From Conoideocrella luteorostrata (lineage: Eukaryota > Ascomycota > Sordariomycetes > Hypocreales > Clavicipitaceae): a stretch of 64,000 nucleotides of DNA. The position numbers and the translations under genes are program-made. Below the pieces are notes generated by a model, which ran no database searches, had not been told where the DNA came from, and saw only the letters and a program-made list of their open reading frames with translations. Positions 1 through 12,690 of this stretch are shown one piece after another (within the stretch, counting starts at the first letter, position 1; every line of letters begins with the position of its first letter). The stretch lies in contig JASWJB010000011.1 in the NCBI GenBank assembly GCA_032433595.1, positions 186,001-250,000 on the forward strand, written 5' to 3'.

Positions 1-964
1 CAGGAGTTTGTGTCGTTTCAACTGAGCTGATGTAAATAGCCTTTCGTTCAACGGTGGTAAAAAAAAAAGTGTGAGACGCCGTGTTGTTATGCTTCGGTAA
101 GTTGTATTCGAGTTCTCCCGCTGAGTACGATATCGCGTACATTCAATAAGTTCGATGTCCAGGGTAGAGCCTTCGAGGAACTTTACCAGCCCGTATAGTC
201 CAAGTTGCGGATGAGCGGGTCCCTTTTAGAGTGATAGGTCCAAGAGTTTAGCCGCTCCGTCGCAATTATCGCGCAAATTTGAGACGAAGCTCTGTTGCTG
301 ATAAATTCCTGCGATAGAAGTAAATCTTGAGCAACTGGCCAATTTGCGCGAAGTTGGCAATGCTGTGTCACTTATGATAGCAGGAGTTCATGCCTCGTGC
401 AAGACGAAGCTTAGAGCTCGGAATTGCGGCGAGCGATAACTACTACCTGAGCAACCATGGCAGGCGCTATTGGAGTGACCCCGCCGGAATGGCAAGTTAG
501 TTACTTACTAGGCGCCTCTATACCGAAGCCAATTGGCATACACACTTAGGAACAGAGCACTTTGTAAACCTTGCTCGTCTAAAGGAGTAGTTAGTTAGTT
601 ATTGCGCTATTATATATATATCGCAGCAACCCGTCCCACCTGAATAAGGTCCCATATACTCACTACATGTCGACTAGGTTCAATCATATCATTGATGGCT
701 CAAGACAGTCATTTCGGTACAACCGCCACCAGAAGCCCCATTCTTTAGAGACCATAACCCTATATTGCTACAGTAGGCTGTAGATAGATGCCCAAGTCGA
801 TATATAGATCAGTCCAGTGAATAATACTTCGACCGTAAGGCGGAAAAGGAGTATTATGCTGTCCAGACCCTCGTCTTTGGTCCGGCCACAGTTCTCAACT
901 TTCCTCTAAAGTAGGGTTGCTGGTCAGAAATGTATGATACCGATGTCTGGTTTTATGTACAGGT
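1..964. other. Gene-free stretch at window start
   Basis: I see no convincing coding region here. The only open frame of any length (minus strand, about 183-371, 62 codons) has no recognisable domain. The stretch lies beyond the 3' end of the TYW4 gene and holds a short TA run near 609-621 and a GTAGTTAGTTAGTTA string near 587-600 of the kind found in other intergenic regions of the window. Confidence 0.6.
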
Positions 965-3900
965 TCAAACTCCTTCGGCCGCCAACTCCAACTCATCTGC
1001 CAATCTCGTGAGATAGAACCGCCTAATGTCCACCGGGAACTTCTGGAAGCTTTTCCCGATGCGGGCCACATCCGACCGGCTTTTTTCATACGCAGCAAGG
1101 TCCCTATTTCCGTAAACATCTCTACCTGCAGCATACCCACTATCAAGGTTTCGAAAGAAGACATTCACAGCAATGCTGAAGTTTGTGGCCGAGGTGGCTG
1201 TGTGAAGCCAGTGTGGTGGCAAAAAGAGAACATCTCCAGGCTTAAGTATCGCTTCGTGTGGATGTGTTCCTTTCATTCGTGACGCGCTCAGTTCCGAAAA
1301 GACGTCAATACTTGAACTTGAAGCCCCAGGGGCAAATGCCAAGTGACCTACATCACTAGGCGGGAATAGGATCATACGTTTAGATCCTGCGATTTGGACA
1401 TACATGTTCGCCATAACCTGAGTAGACAAATAACGTTAGCTTACACTTTGATAGGATTGTTTGACGAAACATTAAGATCAAGAGCACCTACGTCATAGTG
1501 AAGCCACATGTTGATTCTACCAGAAATTCTAAGAACAGAGCTGAATAGGCAATCCTGGACAAGCTGCATCTCTTTTGGAAGACAAAAGTCTGTTGCTAGT
1601 CTCGGGAAGTCTCTATGAATATTTGCCGGCTGTTCTGTAGGTTTTTCGTGTGATAAAGCCCGCATGTACACCCGGTCGCCAGCCTCAGCGCGATGCATTA
1701 CAGCACCGAAAGGCTGGGTGACGTAATGGAAGTTCTTCGAATTAAAATCCATTCTTTCGGTATTATTTTGACATTCATGTGCAACGACCTAATTCGTCAG
1801 TGTCATCCTATTAGACCAAACACCATTCAGATTGCTTATCTGTACCATAGTATTGCAACCAACTCGGTCGATCATGTACGACGGAGTCCACTTCCACACA
1901 CAATCTCCTAGGTCGGCTTTCTCAAATATCACTGGAAGTCCAGATCTTAACACGTCATTGAGTTGCGACATTGTTTCTAAGTGTAGTCGTGGGATTGTCG
2001 TGGTTGTGGTGTTGCCTGTCCTTGAGTCTTGATATACTGCGCTCTGCCGTGTCTTACTTACCGTTTTGGTCGACCCTACGAATTGTAATTGAGTAAATGC
2101 CTCCGTAGTCGATTCAGACTTCTTCCAGTGACTTGGAGTGTTGGAAAACGTGACTACAGAGGCCCCAGTCTCCCAAAATGTTCCCATAGAGAAGCATGTC
2201 GCTCCTCCGCCAAGTATCACTAGGCTATTGTTGGCTCGCAGAATGGACGATCCGATCATGAAGGGGATAACGTGATTCCCAACAGTCTCGGTCAGACTAG
2301 TCACGGTATAACAATCTTGTGATGTTGTATCTATAGCAAGAATACCCTGCCCCTGCCATTTAGCACTATCTCCCACACCCCCGCACACCAGTGTGTGAGA
2401 ACCGAAGTCTATGGCTCTTGCGCCGAAAATTGAGAGCATCTTCGTCGGATCCAATACATTTTCGCAGGGTTTGAATCGAATCACAGGCTATGCAGATTGC
2501 TTGGTCAGTATGAATTCATTTTTCGCACAGGAAAATGTGGATTTTACTTGTAACTCCTTAAGTTCCAGCTGCCATGTGTATTCCCTCTTGCTGATTCGAC
2601 CGTCCAGTCCTATGCCGCCAGTGAACAGGCCTGAATACACACCGGTATTCGTGTCGGCGATGGGTTTGTTGTACAAAATCCCACCGAAGGTCGGCGACGG
2701 TCTGTCTCCAAAGACCTTGCATTTTAGCCAACCTTTCGAAGCATGAAACACGTAAAAGTCCTCTGATATTATCGAAGGGCCTGTTTTACCGCCCGCAACG
2801 AGTGTGAGTGACGTTCCATTTAAACAAATTGCAGAGTGTCTGAATAGGGGGATTGGCAGGTTATATGTAGGCCGCCATTGAGTTTGCGCCCCTTTCTCAA
2901 AAATCCAGCAGTCTGAGAAAACGTTGGCTGGAGAGCTGCGGCCACCAACCAAAAGAACGCCGTAATCACCTAAATCTGTCAAAGTATGACACATCCGGGG
3001 AACTGGACCGGTTATTGGGAGCGTTGGAGTATCTGCCTGTCCGTCGAGGCTGTATATGTCGCAAGATTCTTCTCTGCCATTTGATCCAAGTCCCATGAGG
3101 TTAATGGCAAATCTCCCTCCTGTTGGATCGGTCAGGGTTAGAGCGTCCCCAAAACGTCGCTTGGATCCTTGAACACTCTTCTTCGTCACCGATGTCTGAA
3201 TTCGGTTATTCTGTGTTGTCCCTCCCCTATCATCTGCATCTTTCAACGGGGTTGGCCCGATATGTTTTGAGTTTGATGCATGAAGGATGAAATAATGTCT
3301 GCAAAACATCACAAATTCTTCCCACTCGTCAAAAGGTTCAGTTTCATCCAGGGAGGCTCTTTCAGAGCTGGTCAAAAAACTCTCGCTAGACCACGCTTCC
3401 CACAAGTCCCAAATACTAACGTGTGGAAATCCGCAGCTCGTGAATCTATCCACCTGTTTTGCAAGTGTCGGATACCTATGGACTGATTTTGGTGGAGTGT
3501 TTAGTTTGTCAAAATGTTTGAGCATGGTAACTGCAAAAGGATGGTCTAATCCGCAGGGTAGCAGTTGTTCGAGGAGGCAGAACTCGGCTGTTACTAGAAG
3601 TAAGTCCACATCCGCTGATTTTTTTTTTTTGGTAGTCACTTACATTCTGAGATACTACTTGCCCATCGGATCAACTCATCGGCAGAGTGTGTGTCCATAT
3701 ATGTTATAGATACCTCTGCGACAAAGAGGACGCGACATTCAGATAACGGAGTAAGCTCCTCCAGTGATTCTTTTAGCTTTTCGAGTTCGCGAAGATCGCA
3801 TCCAATCTGGCAATAATGATTGCTTCTCAGTATTATTTGATCATCCGATTTACCAACGATAAAATCTTGCCCCAAGATTTCCTGCAGTTGTGGTGTTTCC

Positions 3901-4604
3901 AGCACAATTGAACGTTTTTTTAGCATCAAGTCAGGATAATCTACGTCCACAAATATAACGTCTTCGCTTAATAATGGGCAACGAACATGCGACTGCCATG
4001 GAAGTACATCACTGAGATATGGCGTAGCAGATGTCAGGGCCCCATTTCACAGGTCCAGAGTAATTAAGATCAGTGATATCATGAACTCACCTGCCACAAC
4101 CCAGATTTATTACAACTCTCTTGCTTTTTTGATGTTCCGAGAGAAATCTTTGCACAATGACATCAATGACCCTCAGCCTCAGCCAATACCCACGGTTGAT
4201 AAGGGGAGCTCGTCTTTGGAACTTTTTAACAAAATAGCGAAAATAATGGGGCTCGTTGGGATAGTACAGGTTTTCCACGCTGCGCTTGGAAACGATACTG
4301 CTGCTGTTGGTCTGCGAAACTTCGGTTAGATCATGAGTCCAAAGCTCAGCGGTCCTATACGCCGGCTTGTTTGCAAATTGGCTTGTTATCTTGTACCGGC
4401 CAAACGCTGAACGTCAATTCATCACAACATTTGATGTGTAACTAACATCAAAAGACAACTAAAAGAGAAGATCGGGGGTAGGTGCAGACGTACTCCCATA
4501 ATCAATTCGTCTAGAACATGTTGCTTTGCCAGTCTCGCTGTCATTTGTTGCTGAGACTTGTTGGGTTTGTCTCCATGCAGACCAGGTTTTGCTTTTGTTG
4601 CCAT
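965..4604 (-). CDS. PPM2: tRNA wybutosine-synthesizing protein 4 (leucine carboxyl methyltransferase 2 / Ppm2)
   Basis: TYW4 catalyses the last step of wybutosine formation at G37 of tRNA-Phe, methylating and methoxycarbonylating the side chain with SAM. Seven exons: 4604-4494, 4311-4091, 4011-3644, 3587-2548, 2487-1846, 1788-1492 and 1417-965, giving about 1043 residues. The N-terminal part is a leucine-carboxyl-methyltransferase domain (RRAPLINRGYWLR, then VINLGCG for SAM). The middle is a kelch propeller with LLVGGR-, LVAGGK- and LFTGGIG-type blades. The C-terminus is a JmjC-type cupin with metal ligands in LHYD and a distal His in HWLHTATS. The 60-nt intron 2547-2488 is a multiple of three but carries an in-frame TAG at its end, so unspliced DNA mimics a nonsense mutation. 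The 4th acceptor may lie 6 nt upstream (3593). An in-frame ATG at 4631 is an alternative start. Divergent from ATG18. Confidence 0.93.
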
Positions 4605-5236
4605 TTTATTCTTTCGTTCCAACTCCTGCATTTTGAATCACAAAGTCTCTAAACGGCCGCATTGGGAGGCTATTTAGTACGTTAGCTGTATTTTTATCGA
4701 TATTGTTTTGTGAAGGTAGGCTCGGAAGCAATTTTGCGCGTCCATCCTACCTTGCTGAGGCTAATAAATGAGGCCCGGAAAAAAGGGAAAAAGAGGGCGT
4801 CCGGTGGCGTGACAGCACTGTTGTCATTGTTCCCGCCCCGCTACTTCTGTCTACCCTGACCCATCAGAAGTTACCCCACCCATTGCCATCGCGCTCTGTG
4901 CTCCTCTGACACTAAGTTCGCGAGAACGACGCAATATCCAGACCTTGTGGTCACAGCAGACGTCAGTCGTCGCTTTACCACTACTCTAGATCTACTTTAT
5001 ATTATCCAAATTCCGCGGACTTGGTCAGCTGGGATTGTCATAGTTAGTTGCAATCCGCTTCCAGCGTTTACTCTGAGCAACCTATCGATCTCGACACCTG
5101 TCTCAACGACCTCGCTGCGTCACCCAGCCACATAAGCCGAATTACAACCAACCCGCATGGATCGCGGGTTTCACGCCGCCAAACAGTAGCTGCAGAGCAA
5201 ACGATCGCGCGAGTTTCGGGCGGATGTGCCTTCAAG
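4605..5236. promoter_or_regulatory. Divergent promoter region between PPM2 and ATG18
   Basis: This stretch of about 630 nt separates two genes transcribed away from each other, so it should hold both promoters and 5' leaders. I see no reading frame with a recognisable product and no clear named binding site. The assignment rests on position only. Confidence 0.5.
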
Positions 5237-6881
5237 ATGGCTAGTCTATCACTCAATTTCATTACCTTCAATCAAGATCACAGTTGCCTAGCTGTTGGTG
5301 AGTTTCAGCCTTGCAGCTGCCCTTTCCCGCCATGTTCCATGCGTCAAGCTTACACGGGATCTGCAACTCGTCTCATGCAACAGGTACCTCCAAAGGATTC
5401 CGAATATATCACACAGACCCCTTCTCGCGTATCTTCAGCAGTGAGGATGGAAATATCGCCATCATCGAGATGCTCTTCTCAACCTCGCTCGTTGCTCTTA
5501 TTTTGTCACCCAGGCACCTTATCATTCAAAATACGAAGGTTTGTCACTTAAATGCTTTATGGCGGAACACATTCGCTTACTTTTATGACTACATGGGAAA
5601 TAGCGAGCATCTGTCATATGCGAGTTGACATTCCCATCGGCTGTTCTCGCCGTACGACTTAATCGAAAGCGTCTCGCCGTTGTGCTAGAAGAAGAGATAT
5701 ATTTGTACGACATTAGCAACATGAGCCTTCTTTATACCATTCCAACATCGCCAAACCCTTATGCGATTTGCGCACTCTCTCCTTCGTCGGAAAATTGCTT
5801 CATCGCATACCCACTCCCCAAGCCTAGGGAGGACTCTAACAATAGAAGACCCATCCACGCACCCCCTCAATCCACATACGTTGCGCCTACATCAGGGGAG
5901 GTTCTTGTTTTTGATACCTTGACACTAAAGGCGGTGAATGTCATTGAAGCACATCGGTCACCACTATCTTGTATTTGCCTGAACAGCGATGGCACATTAC
6001 TTGCTACAGCAAGCGAAACCGGAACAATAATTCGCGTCTTTTCTATCCCAAAGGGCCAAAAGCTATATCAGTTCCGGCGTGGGACGTACCCTTCAACAAT
6101 ATACAGCATGTCGTTCAATCTCAGCTCCACTCTGTTGTGCGTGTCTTCAACATCCGATACCGTTCACATATTCAGGCTCGGTACACCGCCCGGGATCACT
6201 ACCCTTGTTGGGGCTCCCGTCGAATCTCCCGCCTCACCGAGACAAAATCGCTGGTCACGGACCAAATCTTATGATGACGGCGACTCGCCGGGAAACAGTG
6301 CTGCAGAGTCACCTAGAAGTGAAGCCGCGGAACTAACACCTGGGAATGGCACGCCAAGCTCCGGTAGCCAAGGACACCGTAGACAAAGCGGATCTCTCAG
6401 TAACATGCTTCGCCGGTCGTCGCAAATCATGGGCCGCGGTGTCGCCGGAGTCGTGGGATCTTATCTTCCTCAGACAGTTACCGAAATGTGGGAGCCTTTG
6501 AGAGACTTTGCCTTCATCAAAATACCTAAGTCTGGATCATCGGTTCTTGGTCCAAGTTCTTCAGCAAGCTCGGCTGCCGGTTCCTTACGAAGTGTCGTTG
6601 CAATGAGCAGTAGTAGCCCCCAGGTTATGGTCGTTACTAGCGATGGCGGTTTCTATGTCTACAACATTGACATGGAGAACGGCGGAGAAGGTTATCTCGT
6701 GAAACAATTCTCGTGAGTTTGTGTAACTCATTCATAATTTTCTGTCAAAAGAGGCTGTTTCTGTAAAACAACAATACTGCTGACTTCTTTGCATCGACCA
6801 TGTAAGGTAGCAACCCCTAACTAAATTCTTAGGGTTCTCGAAGGCGACGAAAAAACAGATGTGTCAACGTACACGTCGTAA
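5237..6881 (+). CDS. ATG18: Autophagy-related protein 18 (PROPPIN, WD40 beta-propeller)
   Basis: Atg18 binds PI3P and PI(3,5)P2 on the phagophore and vacuole and works with Atg2 in autophagosome expansion, Atg9 recycling and vacuole morphology. Four exons: 5237-5297, 5384-5538, 5604-6712 and 6833-6881, giving 457 residues. The start [14 protein letters not shown] matches the usual beginning of the family. The lipid-binding signature FRRG lies at residues 229-232. Blades are recognisable in [28 protein letters not shown] and [14 protein letters not shown] serine-rich loop between the last blades ([20 protein letters not shown] region) is the membrane-inserting CD loop known in the family. The final exon adds only about 16 residues ([15 protein letters not shown]). 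All introns have GT and AG ends and the frame closes. Identity is near certain; the short last exon is the least secure part. Confidence 0.95.
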
Positions 6882-7633
6882 CATACGACAAAGTTTCACT
6901 CTGAAGTGGTTGTCGCCTTGAAAGTATTATGCCAACTCCCGGTACACAAGGTGATGAACTCCCAACTTGGTCTGTAGCTTAGCTTTTTATTGCTTTCATC
7001 TCGTATCAGTCTCACTGAACAACAGTTTGACTAGCCGTACGGTATAAGAGATTATGATGTTCAGGAAGTAACATTGCCCCATATTTCAATTTGACCTTTG
7101 CTTAATACCCTTTTTATTTCGTTTTGTTTTGGCTTAATTTCTAGAGAGGCTCTCAGTGACCATCTCACTCATGCACGGTTCAAATTAAGAAGGACATGTG
7201 TCAAATTTTCGGGGTATGGCCATTTGAGGCAAGAGCACAATAATGTATGATAAATGAATATCATCATCATTTTGAAATACATTGCCGTATGCGATAAGAG
7301 AAACCCAATCCATCATTACTCCATCATGATACCTAAAGTCGACAAACGCTTCTCACAACTTCGCAATTTGTGGCCGTCGCCTATATAATGATATGTCAAG
7401 TGTAAATGAAGTGAATATTGCCACCAAGCAAGAAGAATAATTCCATTGATATTGGTCGCGCATAGACATTATCCAAGACGTTACCCTATGCAGGATACAG
7501 TTAATGCCGCGGATGGATGAAGTGTTGGTATTGTATTGACCAGTCAATTATTACTTCACAGAGTACGCATTTGTCCAAAAACGAGAGAGGTAAGGATGTT
7601 GTTGGCTTGCGTGACGTCAAGCAGTCTGCATCG
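6882..7633. other. Convergent intergenic region between ATG18 and PPS1-like gene
   Basis: About 750 nt of AT-leaning DNA between two converging 3' ends. I find no open frame with a recognisable product. It presumably holds the two 3' UTRs and polyadenylation signals. Confidence 0.5.
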
Positions 7634-9811
7634 TCATCTTGAATATGGCCGGTTCATCAATGCTATCTCTCTCGCAATCTCTCTCCATTCTAGCTCTCGT
7701 TTCAGTGGTGCAGAAGCGTCGCCACGTTGTTGCAACCATCCTTCCCAGCGCAGTAGTTCGTATGCGAATCGCAAATGAGGCTGTATAATTACATTGAGGC
7801 GGCGTGCACGGACGAAACAATAAGCTCGTGGAAATGACATATCCATGGCACGCATTACTTCGGCAATACATATAGTAGCGCTGCGTGAAACACCAACTCG
7901 ACAGTGTACTAAAGTTGCCGTTCCTTGACGTCGCCCACGATCTGTCCAATTAATTTATTGTCAGTAGCTGGAGAGTATAAAAGTAAGGAGTGGGAGAACT
8001 TCCACACCCGCACTGTGGTACTCACCTATAAAGTCGAGACAAGCTGGGAACTCATCTGTCAATGGGTCGATCCCATTATCTTGAACACCATGAACAACAT
8101 ATACATTGTCCGATCCCCATTGCTCTAATTCACCATCCCGCCAAGATGCTGTCTCCCCAACACTAAGAATCTGGCCAATACCAAGTTCCCTCAAAAGGTC
8201 CGGGTTGTTTGCATGCCCGATATTCCCTAGATATAGATAATCCAGAACTCGACTGGGGAATGAGCCGTCCAAAGCAGGAAGCCACTTGGGCTCGTCCCTC
8301 AACAATGTGGTAATATGTGCAAGGCTTTGCCCAGCACACAGGGGTGATTCCCTCAACAGACGGGGGGCTATTGCCGTTAACAGAGAGACATCGGTGGGAT
8401 ATGCGAAGAAGTTTCGGTGTTCAGAAGTATGAAGATGTATCCATGCATGCGGTACTGGTTGGCCAGTGCTGTAACTGTAGTATGCTATTCCCAACATTGT
8501 CGATTCGGTGTATCCATCAGCACAATGAATGAGGATTTTCCACTGTGAACCAATTGTAGAAGAGCTGTTTGTTGGGTCGGCCATCTTGGTTTTTTCTTCT
8601 TCTAGACTTGGGCATGTACCATGTGACAAGTGGTAAATCCACTTGCATGTTTCGACAATGCCATCAGCTTCGTCGTGAGACCATGTTGGGGGAAGTATAC
8701 TACCTGATGACGGGAATTCAACGTGTAATCTAGATCGAGCTGCTTGTCCATCACTCGTCTCCGCGAGATCTTGCAAAGCTGCAGGGTTCAGCCGACCAAG
8801 ATCACTACATTCAATCAACACGTCATACTCCTCCTCTTCAGGGCTGCCCTTTTCTGGTGTTGGTCCCATATATACATTGTGAGAAATCTCGGATGCCCGC
8901 GTCATGTTCCACATCTCATTACGTTCTTGCTGAACGAAATCAAGAATTCTACCTGTTGCGCAACCATCAGCATCAATTGCGACGATATGACCCTCATGCT
9001 TCTCAAAATCCGAAAATGGACTGATGCATAAAAAAGTGTTGTATTCGACTGTTGGACCGACTTGTGTTGACTGTAGTCGTCTGTGGTGTAACTGAGCGGT
9101 GGCGATTTCCCAAGCAACCTTCTTGCTTTCTGTCAAGTCTTCACCGTAAACGATAATATCAGATACAAGAGCCGCTTTCGCTGTTTGAATCTGGAAGTTT
9201 CTTACTGAAAATCCATCTTGCGGGTCTGCTTCAACAAATCTGGGATATTGGCCTGGACGCATAAACTCTTCTGGTGTAACGGCCCCTTTGAGGCGCGCTC
9301 TTGAGAGATCCCCATTCGCTTTCACCAAAAGGACGCCATGATTATATGCTGGCGGCTTCCTTGAACATCTTCGCTGCCCCATGAAAAAATTCTGCTGAGT
9401 ATGATTCTTAGGATGCAAGCCGTGAAGCCATGGAAACATCAAATCTGGTGAAGGTAATGGTTGACTGGATGTAAATTCAAGTGCCAACGTGATCTGAGAA
9501 GCATTTATCTCAAAAATATGTAGACCATCCATATCAAGGCTAACATAGTTATCTGTGCGAAAGAGAGGTGATTGTTGCCTCAAACCCTCATTTGTGTCTG
9601 TAGGCGAAGCTGGTGGTGTGTGAGCATCGCCAGCATCAGACGGCCCAGTGGGACACACTGGAATATGTTTATTTGGAAGCGCGGCAGGAAATTCTTGAGA
9701 CTGAACCGGGCGATTCGCATGCTCGAGGGAATGAGGCGGAGTGATGGGGATGTCAATATCAGAGCTAGTGGTGTGAGGTAGTATCGGTCTAGGCAAGGCA
9801 ATGGTCGTCAT
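7634..9811 (-). CDS. Dual-specificity protein phosphatase, PPS1-like
   Basis: A cysteine-based phosphatase that should dephosphorylate Tyr and Ser/Thr. In budding yeast Pps1 is tied to S-phase control. Two exons: 9811-8026 and 7941-7634, with an 84-nt intron 8025-7942, giving 697 residues. The catalytic loop HCRVGVSRSATICIAEVM spans the new exon: Cys609 is the nucleophile and Arg615 the phosphate-binding Arg. Upstream of it RVLDYLYLGNIGHANN and LRELGIGQILSVGE are the usual start of the DSP fold. The general acid loop should lie near VQDNGIDPLTDEF. The long N-terminal half (residues 1-430 or so) has no catalytic motif I recognise, but a second HCADGYTEST stretch, in the position typical of Pps1 proteins, resembles a degenerate phosphatase loop. 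The start MTTIALPRPILPHTT fits related proteins. The next gene upstream is nearly 3 kb away. Confidence 0.88.
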
Positions 9812-12690
9812 TTTGAGAGGAAGCTATGATTTTCGTTCGAAAGCGATTTTATGCCGATTTATTTTCGCACAGTATGAAAAAAAGGTGCGAGGCAGATAGC
9901 TTCCGATTTCGGTTTTGTCCTATTAATAAACACAGGTTGTGATCAGAATCTGTTTCGAGAGCGCTGTAATTACGTGAGTACTGGGACAGTAAAGCATGGA
10001 GACTCTCGAGTCGCAATAGGGGGGATCTAACAGAAATCTCAAGATTTAATACTGTCGTATGTGAGGATGGGATAGCCTGGCAAATTATGGGAAATGTGAA
10101 GGTGCCCGGGTCGAAAGTTTCAGGCCGAAAGCTGCACAAGATACATAACAAAAAGAGCCGAACGAGTTTCAGGAATTCTTGGATGATATATGCCCCAAAC
10201 GGTGCAAAGTATAGGCAGAATCGCGAGCGGGCAGACTTGAGGACCAGTGAACTGCTAGTATAAAGAATGCCTCTTTTGCGGACAAATATTTGGTAATGAA
10301 ATTAGGGCAGCCAGCATTTTCAATGGAACGGATTGAAGGTATGGCTTGCTCATGTTCAATTAGAGTTAGGCACGGTGTGTTGATTACAAGAAAAAATTGA
10401 CTTACAAATGCATCAGAAAGCAAGAATGAACAGGATTATGAGGAGGGGAAAGAGGAGAGAATGCATTGGCGAGGACAGGAAGCGTCAATAACAGCTAGTG
10501 GTTGCCGATACTCTAAATATGGTGGTTGGTGGAAGGTGGATGGTGGCAATATGGGTGGTGGGCGGCAACAGGTAGTCACATCAATGGTAGTAAGAAACTA
10601 AACAGACAGACGGTAGGCGCCAGTCGAATTGTGTATGGCACACATGTGAATCATACGACAATCCAGACCACCCCCTCATTGTTCTTTAACTTGGCCTCCT
10701 AAAGCCTATAGAATAGACTACGGAGTACCTTAAGACCGAATATCGACATGACGTCTCTTCGACCTTTAGTCGCGTGATGCACTCTCTTATGGGTTCAGCG
10801 ATGAGTTCGATTCTCATCTTGAGAAGAGCCTGTCTCCGCACCACGCGATTTGAGTTGCAAGACCCCAGAAGAGATGGTTACAAGGCTTGAGCAGTCAATA
10901 CTAGGTGCTAGCCATTGGACGATAAGGATATCATCCTTGTGTCTTAGGCGCCGTAACAGGCTGGTAGTGAACCAATGGCTGTATAGCGGGGCACACCCGG
11001 ACCAGTTAGCTTGCCCGCTGAAATCGACTAGTTGCATGGCTAGCTTGGATGTATCCAAGGGCGGGGTAAGATGGTCATGGTCTTTCATCGGTGAGAGGGA
11101 CGGCTGGTCTCGATACCACAAGGTACTACGGAGTAGTTAGTAGGCTGCTGTTACGGAGAATCCTGGAACCAAATCTGGGTTCCTTCATATATGTGTAATA
11201 TGATGAACCAAACAGCGCTAAGATTTATGTAGACCGACGATCCACACACAGTGCAAGTAGCTCATTGTCCAAGATACCAGCATCCACGAGCGGCAAGCCC
11301 GGGCACAAGGCGCCTTACAGCAGTTCCGTCCCACATAGTAGATGCTTTCTAACTATGTGAACTATCCAGTCTCCATATTTCAATTGGAGCAAGGAGGAGG
11401 TTACCTCCTAGGCATTTTATTTATATAACATATTGATGTGTGTGTGTGTGTGAAAAATTATGGCGCTCTTTCATAATTGCAATGTCTTTAGTAAGTGCTT
11501 GCTTCTATTTACTTTTCTATTTTCACTATTGGCAACCAGGTTGGTAATATTTCATCCCTCCTAGTAGGTCCGAGCTTAACTATTGCTAAATGACAAGCTC
11601 AAAGCGGAGAACAGAATGATATCAATGAGGAACCGCATTAGTTCTCGATAAATATTCTTTTCTCAAACGACTCAAGGTCAGCTTTTATTTCACGCAGCCA
11701 TATGATAATCCGACTCTTCTAGGCTCCGAGCAATGAAGATAGCTCCTCATGAATGGCATGGTCAGCCACTGTATCTAATGCCTACGTAAGTAGAGACATA
11801 TCAAGTCGTTGTTTCCCGAGATATACTTACCTTACGCGGCGTGGCGACGTGCTTTGGATGGTTTGTTCCTTATGTATTCAAGTTCACACAAGCTGTTTTT
11901 TTCTTTCTGTGCTACGTACAATTCACAGCAAGACTTGTCATATCGCGAACTCGAGATTATCTTGTAAAGACTACGAGGCTTTCCATTGATAGCGTTTCAA
12001 GAACCGAGCACGCAAGGAGCATTTCTTGCGAACCCAACTAGGCGACAATGAACGCTGTGCAAGCAATTGAACGGGGTAATTGGTGTCCAAAACTTCGTGG
12101 CTGGCCCTTGAACTTTTTCTTTCAGGGGGCGCGGCTCCTCAAAATTGTTCTGGCACTGTGCTTACTGGAATGGCTTTCATCACGACCTTAGTGGTCGTTA
12201 TCCAACCTCATCTTGTAAGGCGAAGCTCATCCCGACCAACCTACAGTCGTTTCCAATTAAGGAGATAGCGATCACAAGTGATCCGTAAATATAGCAAAAG
12301 GAAAATGAACTACTTGTGAAGCTGCTCAGATCTCAGCAAGTTGAAAGCTTCGCAGCTCTTTTCCGGGCAACCGGGCAGGTAAATGATTCCGGCGTATTAT
12401 CACAAAAGCGGCTACCATAAGAACGCTTCATTCCCAAGATAATTGGAAAGTCAAGAGTGCTTGAAGTTCAAGGAAACAATTCCACCCGGAATCAAGATTT
12501 TTGAAGCCTACGGGTGGCGTGTTGGCGCGTTTGGGGGAAGTTACACTTCACGTGACATCATGCATGTAGGTTGGCCCACCATAGCTCACCCGAGCAGCCA
12601 GGTCAGTCTAAGCTCCGTTTTGTATCAGACTCGTTCAAGACCGTGAACGAGCGACTTACGGAACGCTTTTGACTTCAAGGATTAGCGAAA
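9812..12690. other. 2.9-kb gene-free region between PPS1-like and XPD
   Basis: No open frame here matches a family I know, on either strand. It holds TACGGAGTA-type motifs at 10719-10728 and 11127-11136, a (TG)8 run near 11437-11452, and a GGTGG-rich tract at about 10515-10570. The part next to 9811 should contain the PPS1-like promoter and leader; the part next to 12691 the XPD promoter. Short open frames at 11753-12646 (plus strand) show no homology I can recognise and look accidental. Confidence 0.5.
11436..11452. repeat. TG dinucleotide microsatellite
   Basis: An uninterrupted run of about eight TG units in the gene-free region upstream of XPD. Simple repeat, probably without function. 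Confidence 0.8.

Noticed and set aside
2485..2490. In-frame TAG that appears to break TYW4 between its kelch and C-terminal parts
   Set aside because: The TAG is the acceptor of a 60-nt intron with donor GTAAAA at 2547 and branch CTGAC; splicing joins KELQ to PVIRF in frame.
9849..10423. Minus-strand open frames just upstream of the PPS1-like start
   Set aside because: They end before the gene, have no recognisable sequence and would need an unsupported intron to join it; more likely the 5' leader or promoter.
10515..10570. GGTGG-rich tract as a possible G-quadruplex
   Set aside because: Most runs are only two or three G long and spaced irregularly; too weak to call.
10790..10820. T-arm-like hairpin ATGAG-TTCGATT-CTCAT suggesting a tRNA gene
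   Set aside because: The 7 nt that follow have no complementary acceptor strand at the right distance upstream, and no D-arm or anticodon arm could be drawn.
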